In this document: piece by piece, positions 7,675-15,804 of the stretch
How positions within the stretch are numbered: position 1 is the stretch's first letter
Layout of the letters: every line of letters starts with the position of its first letter
Assembly (NCBI GenBank): GCA_965248775.1
Contig: OZ252150.1
Coordinates: 5,208,001 to 5,272,000 of the forward strand
Reading direction: 5' to 3'
Length of the DNA stretch: 64,000 bases
DNA from: JBHHUI01 sp965248775
GTDB taxonomy: Bacteria; Chloroflexota; Anaerolineae; Anaerolineales; JBHHUI01
Notes under the pieces: generated by a model
Seen by the model: only the letters and a program-made list of their open reading frames with translations
The model's database searches: none
What the model was told of the DNA's origin: nothing
Position numbers and translations under genes: made by a program

Positions 7675-8793
7675 CTAAGCTGCCGCTGCGGGCTGCGTTT
7701 CGTCTGAGTCGTGTACCCACAAAATCAGGATCGCCGCTGCCAGAATATTCGCCAGCGCTCCGAATGCACCGTTCCAGAAGAAACCCAGGCCGAACAACCA
7801 ATTGCCGATCAGCGCGCCCCCCATCCGTCCCAGGGAGTGGCCTGCGCTATTGAGGCTCATTAGACTCGCTCGCGCACCCGGGACGGCTTCCGTCATCATT
7901 GGGAGCGTCGCTACGATGGTAAATTCGAAAGTGACAAATGTCAGAAAAAGGCCGATAAGGCCGCCGACAAGCTCGTTGGCGATTAAGGGCAGGACGAAAT
8001 AAGAAAATGCACTGCCAAGCGCCCCAATTATGATGGCGCGTTTCTTTCCGATGCGATCAACAAGACCTATCACCCCGCCTTCTCCAACCAGTTCGGCGAC
8101 ACCGATGACCGCTGTCGATAAACCAAGCGCCGCCAGACTCAAGCCATAGTACGACTCTAGCCAGATGCCCAGCACTACGTTGAGATTTTCGCTCGCGGCC
8201 GACATGAGCAGGCCAACGGCCAATGCCGCCATTGCGTTGCGATTTTTCAGAATGGATGCCCAGCCGGTTCGGATCGACTTATTTGATTTCTTGCCTTGGG
8301 GGCGGTCGTGCGGGAGTGAGAACCACAGAGCAACAACACCTATCAGCCCGGCAGCACCGAGTAGTGGAAAGGGTGCCTGCCAGGCATTCACCAGGCGGCG
8401 TGACATCAGCCAGCCGATCAGTGGCATTCCAATAAGAAAAGCACCAGACCAGGCGATTTCTATAATGCCGATGACAAGCCCTCTGCGCTCGTACGGCACC
8501 CGGTCTCCGATGTAAGCATATATCGTTGCATCGAACAGGAACTTAAAAAGCCCCTCGAGCAACATTGCGATGGCAAATATGATGAAAATGGGGAAGATTG
8601 AAACGCCGAACATCACCAGCGAAAAACCGGCGAGGCTGATGTACATGATGGTTCGGCGCCCAAAGCGGTCTGAGAGGCCGCCCACCAATGGGGCAAGGAT
8701 GCTGATTGCCGAACGTGCAGCCATGAGCAGCACGAGTGCTTCAAGCGGCACACCCAATCCCCGACTGAATTCCGGTAGGAATGGATAGGGCAT
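7675..8793 (-). CDS. MFS transporter, 5' end uncertain
   Basis: Major facilitator superfamily permease of the cytoplasmic membrane; substrate unknown. Motif A is present as GGLSDRFGRRTIM between helices 2 and 3, and about 11 hydrophobic helices follow across 372 residues. The annotated ATG at 8793 falls inside what should be the first helix: the open frame continues upstream and encodes SYARLIQNTAHR directly before MPYPFLPEF, a typical MFS first helix. That extension reaches a stop at 8941-8943 without any ATG, GTG or TTG. So either a non-standard start is used or a base is wrong here. It follows the Roadblock gene on the same strand. Confidence 0.88.
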   Translation of the reverse strand: MPYPFLPEFSRGLGVPLEALVLLMAARSAISILAPLVGGLSDRFGRRTIMYISLAGFSLVMFGVSIFPIFIIFAIAMLLEGLFKFLFDATIYAYIGDRVPYERRGLVIGIIEIAWSGAFLIGMPLIGWLMSRRLVNAWQAPFPLLGAAGLIGVVALWFSLPHDRPQGKKSNKSIRTGWASILKNRNAMAALAVGLLMSAASENLNVVLGIWLESYYGLSLAALGLSTAVIGVAELVGEGGVIGLVDRIGKKRAIIIGALGSAFSYFVLPLIANELVGGLIGLFLTFVTFEFTIVATLPMMTEAVPGARASLMSLNSAGHSLGRMGGALIGNWLFGLGFFWNGAFGALANILAAAILILWVHDSDETQPAAAA

Positions 8794-8932
8794 GCGGTGG
8801 GCTGTATTTTGTATTAGGCGTGCGTATGAGAGTGCGCCGACTTGTTTATTAAACGAAGCCCCGCTCTCAGCAGGCAGCTCTGTCTCAGGAGTCTCAGATT
8901 GGGTGTTCAGTTTATTAAGACCTGGATGGTGC

Positions 8933-9328
8933 TCAGCCGTTTAGGATGTCCCGCACAGTTCGCGCAAGCCGACGCCCGGTGGCAAGCGCCAGCCCCAATT
9001 TTGCATCGCTGGCAACCAAGATTGCCAGGGCCGCGTCCTCTGTTGCGGGGTAGATGACCAGTGTGCCATTATTGCCTTCGATCATCACACGGCTCAGGTT
9101 CCCGTGTCGTAAACGGTCGAGCGTTTGTTCGGCCAACCCGGTGGCAACGGCAGCCATGGCAGCCACGGCCTCGCCACCGGTCGGGTCGTCGAGATCATCT
9201 GTTGCGGGCGGGTGGGAGGTGACGAGCAGCCCATCCGTAGTCATGATGACGGCTGCCAATACGCCGACGGGTAATTCAACGGCCAGGCGGAGTTCTCGAT
9301 TAAGCTGATGTTCGCGATATTGCGGCAT
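8933..9328 (-). CDS. Roadblock/LC7-domain protein
   Basis: 131 residues from the preferred ATG (MPQYREHQLNRELRLA); an upstream in-frame ATG at 9370 would add 14 residues and overlap the galE stop. The fold matches Roadblock/LC7: an amphipathic first helix, a strand (GVLAAVIMTTDGLLVTS), a long helix with GGEAVAAMAAVATGLAEQTLDRL, and a strand pair (SRVMIEGNNGTLVIYPA), then DAALAILVASDAKLGLALATGRRLA. Family members regulate small Ras-like GTPases or act in polarity and motility; no GTPase gene is adjacent here. It sits in a minus-strand run after galE. Confidence 0.8.
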   Translation of the reverse strand: MPQYREHQLNRELRLAVELPVGVLAAVIMTTDGLLVTSHPPATDDLDDPTGGEAVAAMAAVATGLAEQTLDRLRHGNLSRVMIEGNNGTLVIYPATEDAALAILVASDAKLGLALATGRRLARTVRDILNG

Positions 9329-9356
9329 GATCAGAGCTTTTGGCTGGTCATGATGG

Positions 9357-10346
9357 TCAGGCAGTTGCATATCCCTGGGGATGCTCGCGATGCCATTCCC
9401 AGGAGGTCTGTAGTATGTTCCTCAAGCTCGAGTGTTGCAAGTCCCAACCGAGTTCAGCGCGAATCTTATCAGGAGCCGCGACCAGTCGGGTAGCGTCCCC
9501 CGCTCGGCGAGGGGCTGCGCTGCTCGGGATGGGATGGCCTGTCACTTCGCGCGCCATCTCGATAATCTCCTGATTGGAATAACCGCTGCCGGTTCCCAGG
9601 TTGTATATGAGCGCATTCTGGTCGCTGAGTGCTTCGACTGCCAGCACATGTGCCTGCGCCAGATCGGCGATATGAATGTAGTCCCGAATGCAAGTTCCAT
9701 CCGGGGTAGGGTAATCGTCCCCAAACACTTCGACGTTCTCGCTTTGGCCGAGGGCCACTTGCAAAATGCGAGGAATGAGATGAGTCTCGGGCTGATGTGC
9801 CTCGCCGCGCTGTGGGAGTGCGCCGGAAGCGTTGAAGTAGCGTAAGGCTGCGTAGTGCAGCCCCTGCGTCTTCTGAAACCAGCGCAACATTCCCTCGACC
9901 ATCAACTTCGTCTCGCCATAAACGTTCACTGGACCAAGCGGGCTTGCCTCGGTGAGTGGCTCATTGTTGCTGGCATATACCGCGGCTGTGGAGGATAAGA
10001 CGAATTTATGACATCCGGCAGCAGCCGCAGCTTCAATCACATTTCCGCTGTGGGCGACATTGCTCCGAAAATAGAGTGCGGGCTGCTGCATTGATTCGCC
10101 GGCTAATGCCAGCGCCGCAAAGTGCAGCACCGCGTCGAATGGACTGGATGCACTCTGTTCGAAGACATCTTTCAGAGCCAGGCGGTCGCCGATATCGCCC
10201 CAGATAAATTGTGCCCGGCTTGGGATGGCAGCGCGATAGCCGAGCGAGAGATTATCGAAAACAGTGACGCTGTGCCCGGCGTCGAGCAGCGCCGCTGCCG
10301 TCGCACTGCCAATATAGCCTGCCCCGCCAGTGACGAGTATGTTCAT
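9357..10346 (-). CDS. galE: UDP-glucose 4-epimerase
   Basis: 329 residues, the usual length. Extended short-chain dehydrogenase with the NAD-binding G7-x-x-G10-x-x-G13 motif (TGGAGYIGS), the D31-N32 after the second strand, catalytic region S118-S119-T120, and Y143-x-x-x-K147 (YGETK). It interconverts UDP-glucose and UDP-galactose in the cytosol, supplying galactose for polysaccharides; the many glycosyltransferase-like and glycosidase-like genes nearby are consistent. It lies 53 bases downstream of the helicase gene on the same strand. Confidence 0.95.
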   Translation of the reverse strand: MNILVTGGAGYIGSATAAALLDAGHSVTVFDNLSLGYRAAIPSRAQFIWGDIGDRLALKDVFEQSASSPFDAVLHFAALALAGESMQQPALYFRSNVAHSGNVIEAAAAAGCHKFVLSSTAAVYASNNEPLTEASPLGPVNVYGETKLMVEGMLRWFQKTQGLHYAALRYFNASGALPQRGEAHQPETHLIPRILQVALGQSENVEVFGDDYPTPDGTCIRDYIHIADLAQAHVLAVEALSDQNALIYNLGTGSGYSNQEIIEMAREVTGHPIPSSAAPRRAGDATRLVAAPDKIRAELGWDLQHSSLRNILQTSWEWHREHPQGYATA

Positions 10347-10399
10347 TAAGAAGATTCGATTCCCAGTCTCGAACTCAACGCGAGATTGGAGAATGGAGA

Positions 10400-13300
10400 T
10401 TACCCCTCCAGCAACTTGAGATTCGCCATGTCGGCCAGCAGTCGTTTGACGCCGACAACTTCGAACGCAATGATAACCAATTCATCGCCGCCGACCAGTT
10501 TGCTCTCGATCACTATGCCGTCGCCAAACTGATCATGCGAGATGCGCTGCCCGCTGCGATAGTTCAATTCTTCTGGTGGTGGCGTGGGCACGACGCGCCG
10601 GGTCGGTGTTTGCCAGGTTGTAACGCGCTTGTACGCTTCGCGTTGTGTTTGTGGCACGGAGCGGCGTGTTACATGCCCGGCGAGCAGCTCGCGCGGAATC
10701 TCGTCAAGAAAACGTGAAGTCTTGACGTGGCCGCTATCGCCATACAGGGTACGTCTGAAATTATGCGAGAGGAACAGACGGTCTTTGGCGCGCGTCAAGC
10801 CGACATAGAAAAGGCGACGCTCCTCGGCCATTGACTCGGGGTCCTCAAAGGAGCGTTGATGCGGCAGCACGCCGTCGTCGAGCCCGACGATAAAAACAAC
10901 AGGAAATTCAAGACCCTTCGCTGCGTGTAAAGTCATCAGCGTCGGCGCGTTCGGTGTTTCGCCGTCGTCGCTCAGAGTGTCGACATCCGAGACCAACGCG
11001 ACCTCTTCCAGGAACACCGTCAAGTCGGTCTCGCTAAATTCCCCGGCGACGTTGCGCAGTTCCATCACATTGTTCCAGCGCTCTTCGCTCTCTTCTGTGC
11101 CGTCGTAAATGTGCTCGCGATATTCAATTGAATTCAGGATTAGATCGATCAGTTGGGCGATGGTGTTCTCACTGCGAGAGGCCTGCAAATGGTTGATCAG
11201 TTGACCGAATGCTTCCAGCGGTCGCGCTGCCCGCGCGCCGAGCATCTCGTAATATTCGCTGGCAGCCCGATTTTCAGCGAGGTCTTTCATTATGGCGGCA
11301 GGGGTCGTATCCCCGAGTTGGGCAGCATTCTGCAACAGTTCAATGCTCTTCTTCCCAATGCCGCGCGGTGGTACATTGATCACCCGGAAGAGGCTGACTG
11401 TGTCACCTGGATTGTGCACCAGGCGCAGATAGGCGATCACATCTTTGATCTCGCGACGGGCATAGAAGCGCGTCGCGCCAACCAAGCGGTAGGGTACATT
11501 GGCGCGCACGAATGCATCCTCGAGCACACGCGATTGCGCATTCGTGCGGTACATCACGGCGCAGTCGCGCGGCTCGTATGTGCCCTCGTAGGCTGCGCTC
11601 GCGATGGAATCGACAACAAATTGCGCTTCCTCGGTCTCGTTGTACGACTCCTGCACATGGGGGCGGTCGCCCCCGCTGCGCTCCGTGAACAACTCTTTGC
11701 GCGTGCGCGCCGGGTTGCGGTCGATGACCTGCATGGCGGCATCCAAGATCGGTTGGGTGGAGCGGTAGTTCTGTTCCAGCAGGATCGTCAGTGCTTCGGG
11801 GTGATCATCCTGGAAGCGACCCACATTGCGATAGTCCGCTCCGCGCCAGCGATAGACCGAATTGTGTACGACAATTCCACCGGCAACGTAGTTATGGAGA
11901 TTCTCGATCTCCAGGTCATAAACATCGCCGTGGTATTCGTCAACTTGCACATCAACGACTTCGTCTTCCTGGATGCACCCATCCTTTTCGACCGCTACCC
12001 TCATTGAGCGGTGGAGGTGTGCTGCCGGAATAAGGCTGAAGCGCGGCGCGTTTACGGAATCCAAGGGTTCTACCAGAAATGCGCCGACAACGGCGTCCTT
12101 CTCGCCGACAGCGGAACATAAATCCTGTGCAACTTGTTGAGCTTCATCGTATTGGAGGCGATTCAGCCCCAATCGCCAATTCGTTCCGCGCAAGGAGCGT
12201 GGCCGATATCCAAGCGACTGTAGATGTTGCCGGAGATTAGAATCGCTACTCCACAAGTCAATTCGGTGTGCGTTCCATGGCGATCGAAGAGAACGTCTTC
12301 CGTCGCCGAAATAACGCAAGTTGACTTCATTGCGAAATGTGCCTTGTGGTAAGTGGTGGGGATAGCGCCAATCTACGCGGAGGTCGGCCATTAGGCGGCG
12401 TGCATGTGCTTCTGTATCGATATCCGCGTAAAGGCGATCGATGTACTCTTGCGACATCCGCATTCGCCGCCCGCGAACATGGAAGACCGTGGTCGGAATG
12501 CCGTATTCGAATGAGTAGTGCGATTCCCAGTAATAAGCTTCTTCCCGCGAATCGCAAATACGCAATATCCACATCCGCTCGGCGTTCTCCTGGTTGCTGC
12601 GAACCCGGAGGCCCGACTGAAGTTCAGAGTTTATTCCATCGCTCCGACCATGCGAAGCGATACCGACACGATAGCCTTTGTCCATTCTGTACATCAGATA
12701 TACGAAGTGCAGGCCCGGAGTGACACCGATACGCGCAAACAGGATGTGATTCGGAGTGGCTCGAAACGTGAAGCCGCTGCGAGTGACGATGGAATAGAGT
12801 ACGCCTGTATGAGTTCTCTTCTCTATGTAGCTCACATGCGCAGGCATGGTCGTGCCTCTACCACTGGCTGCCAGGACCAGGTCGCCCTCACGGAGGGTCG
12901 CAATCGGCTGCGGCCCATCAGGCGTCTGGATCGCCGTTTCGCCGGGGAAACATTGATCCGGATCGCCGACGACATACAGGTTGTGATGGACCTGCGCGAG
13001 CTGGCGCAGCAAGGTGTACTGCGCCATGTTCGTGTCCTGGAATTCGTCCACCAGAATGTGCTGATAATACTGCTGGTAACGCGAGAGCACATCCGCCTGG
13101 TGCAGAAAAAGATCAGCCACGCCCATGAGCAGGTCGTCGAAGTCCAGCGCGTTATTCTCGGTCAGTAATTCCTGGTAGCTGGCGTAAACCCGTGCTGCGA
13201 TTTCATTGAAATACGTGTCGGAGTCGAACTCGGCCGGGTGGATGAGTTCGTTCTTGGCGTTGGAGATACGGCTCAGGAGGCTGCGTGGTGAAACGCGCTT

Positions 13301-13690
13301 CTCGTCGATGCGATGAACCGACATGGCCTGCTTGATGAGCGCCAGCTGGTCGGCAGTATCGTAAATGACAAAGTCGCGGCTGAAGGGCAGCCGCTCCGCT
13401 TCACGGCGCAGGATGCGCGCACAGATGCTGTGGAATGTTCCCACTGCGAGCCCGCGCAATTCATCGTCAAAGAGTTGTTGAATGCGGGCGCGCATTTCGC
13501 GGGCAGCTTTATTTGTAAATGTGACTGCCATGATCTGGCGCGGCTGCACGCCTTCCCGGACGAGAAAGGCAACGCGCGAGGTAAGCACACGCGTCTTGCC
13601 AGAGCCGGGCCCGGCCAGTATAAGGGTTGGCCCAAAGGGTGCCGTTACAGCCTTTTGTTGTTGTTCGTTGAGTCCGGCGAGCAATTGCAT
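10400..13690 (-). CDS. pcrA: UvrD/PcrA-type DNA helicase with an intein
   Basis: 1096 residues as translated; removing the intein (residues 247-610) leaves 732, the normal length for PcrA/UvrD. Host motifs in order: Q-motif region LNEQQQKAV, Walker A AGPGSGKT (26-33), motif Ia AVTFTNKAAREM, Walker B DEFQDT (215-220), motif III GDPDQ interrupted after Q246 and resuming SVYRWRGAD at 611, motif IV LEQNYRST, motif V TLMTLHAAKGLEF and motif VI VGLTRAKDRLFL. Role: ATP-driven 3'-5' unwinding in repair and rolling-circle replication. The C-terminal region RISHDQFGDG matches the PcrA RNA-polymerase-binding tail. The intein inserts in a core ATPase motif, so splicing is needed for activity. Confidence 0.95.
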   Translation of the reverse strand: MQLLAGLNEQQQKAVTAPFGPTLILAGPGSGKTRVLTSRVAFLVREGVQPRQIMAVTFTNKAAREMRARIQQLFDDELRGLAVGTFHSICARILRREAERLPFSRDFVIYDTADQLALIKQAMSVHRIDEKRVSPRSLLSRISNAKNELIHPAEFDSDTYFNEIAARVYASYQELLTENNALDFDDLLMGVADLFLHQADVLSRYQQYYQHILVDEFQDTNMAQYTLLRQLAQVHHNLYVVGDPDQCFPGETAIQTPDGPQPIATLREGDLVLAASGRGTTMPAHVSYIEKRTHTGVLYSIVTRSGFTFRATPNHILFARIGVTPGLHFVYLMYRMDKGYRVGIASHGRSDGINSELQSGLRVRSNQENAERMWILRICDSREEAYYWESHYSFEYGIPTTVFHVRGRRMRMSQEYIDRLYADIDTEAHARRLMADLRVDWRYPHHLPQGTFRNEVNLRYFGDGRRSLRSPWNAHRIDLWSSDSNLRQHLQSLGYRPRSLRGTNWRLGLNRLQYDEAQQVAQDLCSAVGEKDAVVGAFLVEPLDSVNAPRFSLIPAAHLHRSMRVAVEKDGCIQEDEVVDVQVDEYHGDVYDLEIENLHNYVAGGIVVHNSVYRWRGADYRNVGRFQDDHPEALTILLEQNYRSTQPILDAAMQVIDRNPARTRKELFTERSGGDRPHVQESYNETEEAQFVVDSIASAAYEGTYEPRDCAVMYRTNAQSRVLEDAFVRANVPYRLVGATRFYARREIKDVIAYLRLVHNPGDTVSLFRVINVPPRGIGKKSIELLQNAAQLGDTTPAAIMKDLAENRAASEYYEMLGARAARPLEAFGQLINHLQASRSENTIAQLIDLILNSIEYREHIYDGTEESEERWNNVMELRNVAGEFSETDLTVFLEEVALVSDVDTLSDDGETPNAPTLMTLHAAKGLEFPVVFIVGLDDGVLPHQRSFEDPESMAEERRLFYVGLTRAKDRLFLSHNFRRTLYGDSGHVKTSRFLDEIPRELLAGHVTRRSVPQTQREAYKRVTTWQTPTRRVVPTPPPEELNYRSGQRISHDQFGDGIVIESKLVGGDELVIIAFEVVGVKRLLADMANLKLLEG
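11861..12952 (-). other. intein in the UvrD/PcrA helicase (motif III insertion)
   Basis: Begins with Cys247 (CFPGETAIQTPDG, splicing block A), has block B GFTFRATPNHILF with the TPNH motif, and ends VYDLEIENLHNYVAGGIVVHN (blocks F and G) with His-Asn before Ser611 as the +1 nucleophile. All residues needed for protein splicing are present. The central 200-plus residues hold a possible nuclease: HFVYLMYR and GYRVGIA resemble GIY-YIG spacing, followed by an EEAYYWESHYSFEYGIPTTVF segment typical of its C-terminal half (inference). No LAGLIDADG motif was seen. Confidence 0.92.
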
Positions 13691-13799
13691 GGCATAAAAA
13701 AGGCCGCTAGCAGGCGGCTAATGCCATTGTAACATGATCAGTAGAGCGGATTTGTTGGGCACTTTTCGTTTGCATAGTGGTTTCATCATCTTATGCCGA

Positions 13800-13835
13800 A
13801 GGTGCCTGGCACTTGATGTAAAGTGCCGGGCACCT
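13800..13835. repeat. REP-like palindrome
   Basis: AGGTGCCTGGCACTT (13800-13814) and AAGTGCCGGGCACCT (13821-13835) form a 15-base stem with one mismatch and a six-base loop. Each arm is itself nearly palindromic (GTGCCTGGCAC). No T run follows, so it looks like a repetitive extragenic element rather than a terminator. The rest of 13691-14063 shows no gene; it should contain the divergent promoters of the helicase and the FecR lipoprotein. Confidence 0.65.
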
Positions 13836-14063
13836 GATGTCCACAAGTATCCGATACTGATACCTTTTGCAACCACCTCGCAGTAATCCACATCTTCCTT
13901 ACAATTCCATATTCTGACCCGGCGGGAGCCATCTCGAGCTGGTGCGCTTCCACTCGCTCCGATATCCAATAGAAGAAAATGTCTCAGGACGCGCGTAATA
14001 TTGCCGTAAGGCAGCAACGCCTGGATGGATGATTGAACCAAGTTCGACCCAGGAGAATGAATC

Positions 14064-15776
14064 ATGAAGAGGATAAATTTTGTCGTTGGAATGCTCGCGT
14101 TTGCGGCGCTTGCCTGTAATCTGCCCGGTCAATCCTCGGGAGACCCGATTGCTTCGGAAGACTCGGCAGCCAGCGCAACGCAAGCTGAAAATTCAAACGA
14201 GGATGATGGGCTCGCCCTCACGCAGGCAGCCTTGGAAGCCACGAATGCGGCCATCTTTAGCAGCCTGACCGCTGAAGCGCAGGCCAACGAAGGCGCCGCC
14301 GCGCCAGCGGTCGTGATCCTTAGTGAGATTCTGAATGATGTGGACACGCGCGCGTCTGGCACGTCAGATTGGGAGACAGCTACAAATGTACAACTCGTCG
14401 GCGACGGTGGCGGTGTACGCACGCTGGCTGATTCACATGCACGGCTGGATTTTCCCAACGGCAACGTTTTGTGGGTGGGACAAAATACGATATTCGAATT
14501 ATCTAACTTCGTCGAATCCAGCTGGGTAGTAAGGCTGGAGCAGGGGCGTGTGCTGCTAAATGCCAGCGATGGCGATCTGGGCGGGACGGTGATCGAAACG
14601 CCGGTCGGCATCGGCTGGGTTACCGGTTCTTTGTCGGGCATTCGCTATGATTCGCCGTCAGTAGCTGGATTCACCATGGGAATTGAGTGCTCCGAAGGCC
14701 CTTGCGGTGTAGCCAAGCCGCCGAAACCGATAGAATCGAACGGATATCTATTATGGGGTGACTATCAGTATCTTAGTCTAAACCTTAGTGATTTTATACC
14801 TGGTGGGAGCATTTCAACTACGACGGAAGGTTTCGCTCTTGTTCATCTTGAGTCTGGCCAGCAGACCGGTATCCAAGACCATCAAGAGCCCGAGACACCG
14901 AAACCGATTGACGACCAGGCGTATAAAGAATTCGGCATTTGCACTGAGAACTGTGGTAGGTCAGATCAACGCGAGCCTCTCGCGACCACTTGGGGCGCTC
15001 GTTACGCTGGATCATTTGGGACTATATTTGCCGTGTGGCGTGACGGCAATCCACCAGACAGCGGGGATACAGGCACCGCACCTACAGCAACCGCTACTTC
15101 TACGCAGACAGTTACACCCTCGGCAACGAGCGGGGGAGCAGCAGCACCCGCTGCCCCCGTGGTAGGTGGCTGCTTCGGCAGCCCGCTGCCCGACCACCGT
15201 GGCGTGGTTGGCACATACACGAGCATCGACACCAATGTGACTCCCCCTGAGGCGGTGACGTTGAAATGGGATCTTGCAACTAGTGGTGGTGATTTCATAT
15301 TCTCGCTGGAACTGTGGGAATTCGCTACCGGTGCGTCGCAGCCGGTCAAGCACAGCATTGTGCAGGGCGTAAAGAAACACCCTGGCTCACAGCTGTTTAT
15401 TCCAACCGCCGACACAACCTACCGGCTGGATGCGTATTTCAACGACACGCAAGAAAACGCCACTTCGAAGCAATGTTCCATCACGGTCACGGTTGGAGGA
15501 AGTGAAAGTAGCGACACACCGACTCCATCACCAACTGGCCCGACACCAACCGGGGGGAGCGTGGCCTGCAATCCGGGCGAGTTTACCGGTTGTGGAGGCA
15601 ACCCACCCTTCGTAACCTGCGGAAAGGAAGAGGTGGGTTCCTGCCAGGCCGATGGCACCTGGACGTGCCTGTTGGATACGGCTAATTGTGTTGCTACGGC
15701 GACAAACACACCCGAACCTACTGCAACAGATGCTATGCCCACGGCGACGGACGTAATGCCGTCGGCGACACCCTAG
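14064..15776 (+). CDS. FecR-domain lipoprotein with Thr/Pro-rich linkers
   Basis: 570 residues. The signal peptide ends in a lipobox, AALAC with the lipidated Cys at 18, so it is exported and membrane anchored. After a low-complexity Ala/Glu/Thr stretch comes a FecR-like domain (about 85-200: VQLVGDGGGVRTLADSHARLDF, NTIFELS, LEQGRVLL, VIETPVGIGWVTGS). A Thr-rich linker follows (about 335-360), then an Ig-like beta domain (about 365-480) and another Thr/Pro linker with a Cys-rich module (about 500-545). The C-terminus is PTATD-type repeats. FecR domains elsewhere act as envelope sensors or anti-sigma factors; no sigma factor lies nearby. AGGAG precedes the start. An IS4 element has inserted 28 bases after its stop. 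Confidence 0.85.
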   Translation: MKRINFVVGMLAFAALACNLPGQSSGDPIASEDSAASATQAENSNEDDGLALTQAALEATNAAIFSSLTAEAQANEGAAAPAVVILSEILNDVDTRASGTSDWETATNVQLVGDGGGVRTLADSHARLDFPNGNVLWVGQNTIFELSNFVESSWVVRLEQGRVLLNASDGDLGGTVIETPVGIGWVTGSLSGIRYDSPSVAGFTMGIECSEGPCGVAKPPKPIESNGYLLWGDYQYLSLNLSDFIPGGSISTTTEGFALVHLESGQQTGIQDHQEPETPKPIDDQAYKEFGICTENCGRSDQREPLATTWGARYAGSFGTIFAVWRDGNPPDSGDTGTAPTATATSTQTVTPSATSGGAAAPAAPVVGGCFGSPLPDHRGVVGTYTSIDTNVTPPEAVTLKWDLATSGGDFIFSLELWEFATGASQPVKHSIVQGVKKHPGSQLFIPTADTTYRLDAYFNDTQENATSKQCSITVTVGGSESSDTPTPSPTGPTPTGGSVACNPGEFTGCGGNPPFVTCGKEEVGSCQADGTWTCLLDTANCVATATNTPEPTATDAMPTATDVMPSATP

Positions 15777-15804
15777 GAGCAGCACGCAAACGTACTGCTA
15801 GCAT

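Noticed and set aside
11153..12007. 284-codon plus-strand frame opposite the helicase
   Set aside because: Overlaps the helicase and intein exactly on the antisense strand, no family resemblance.
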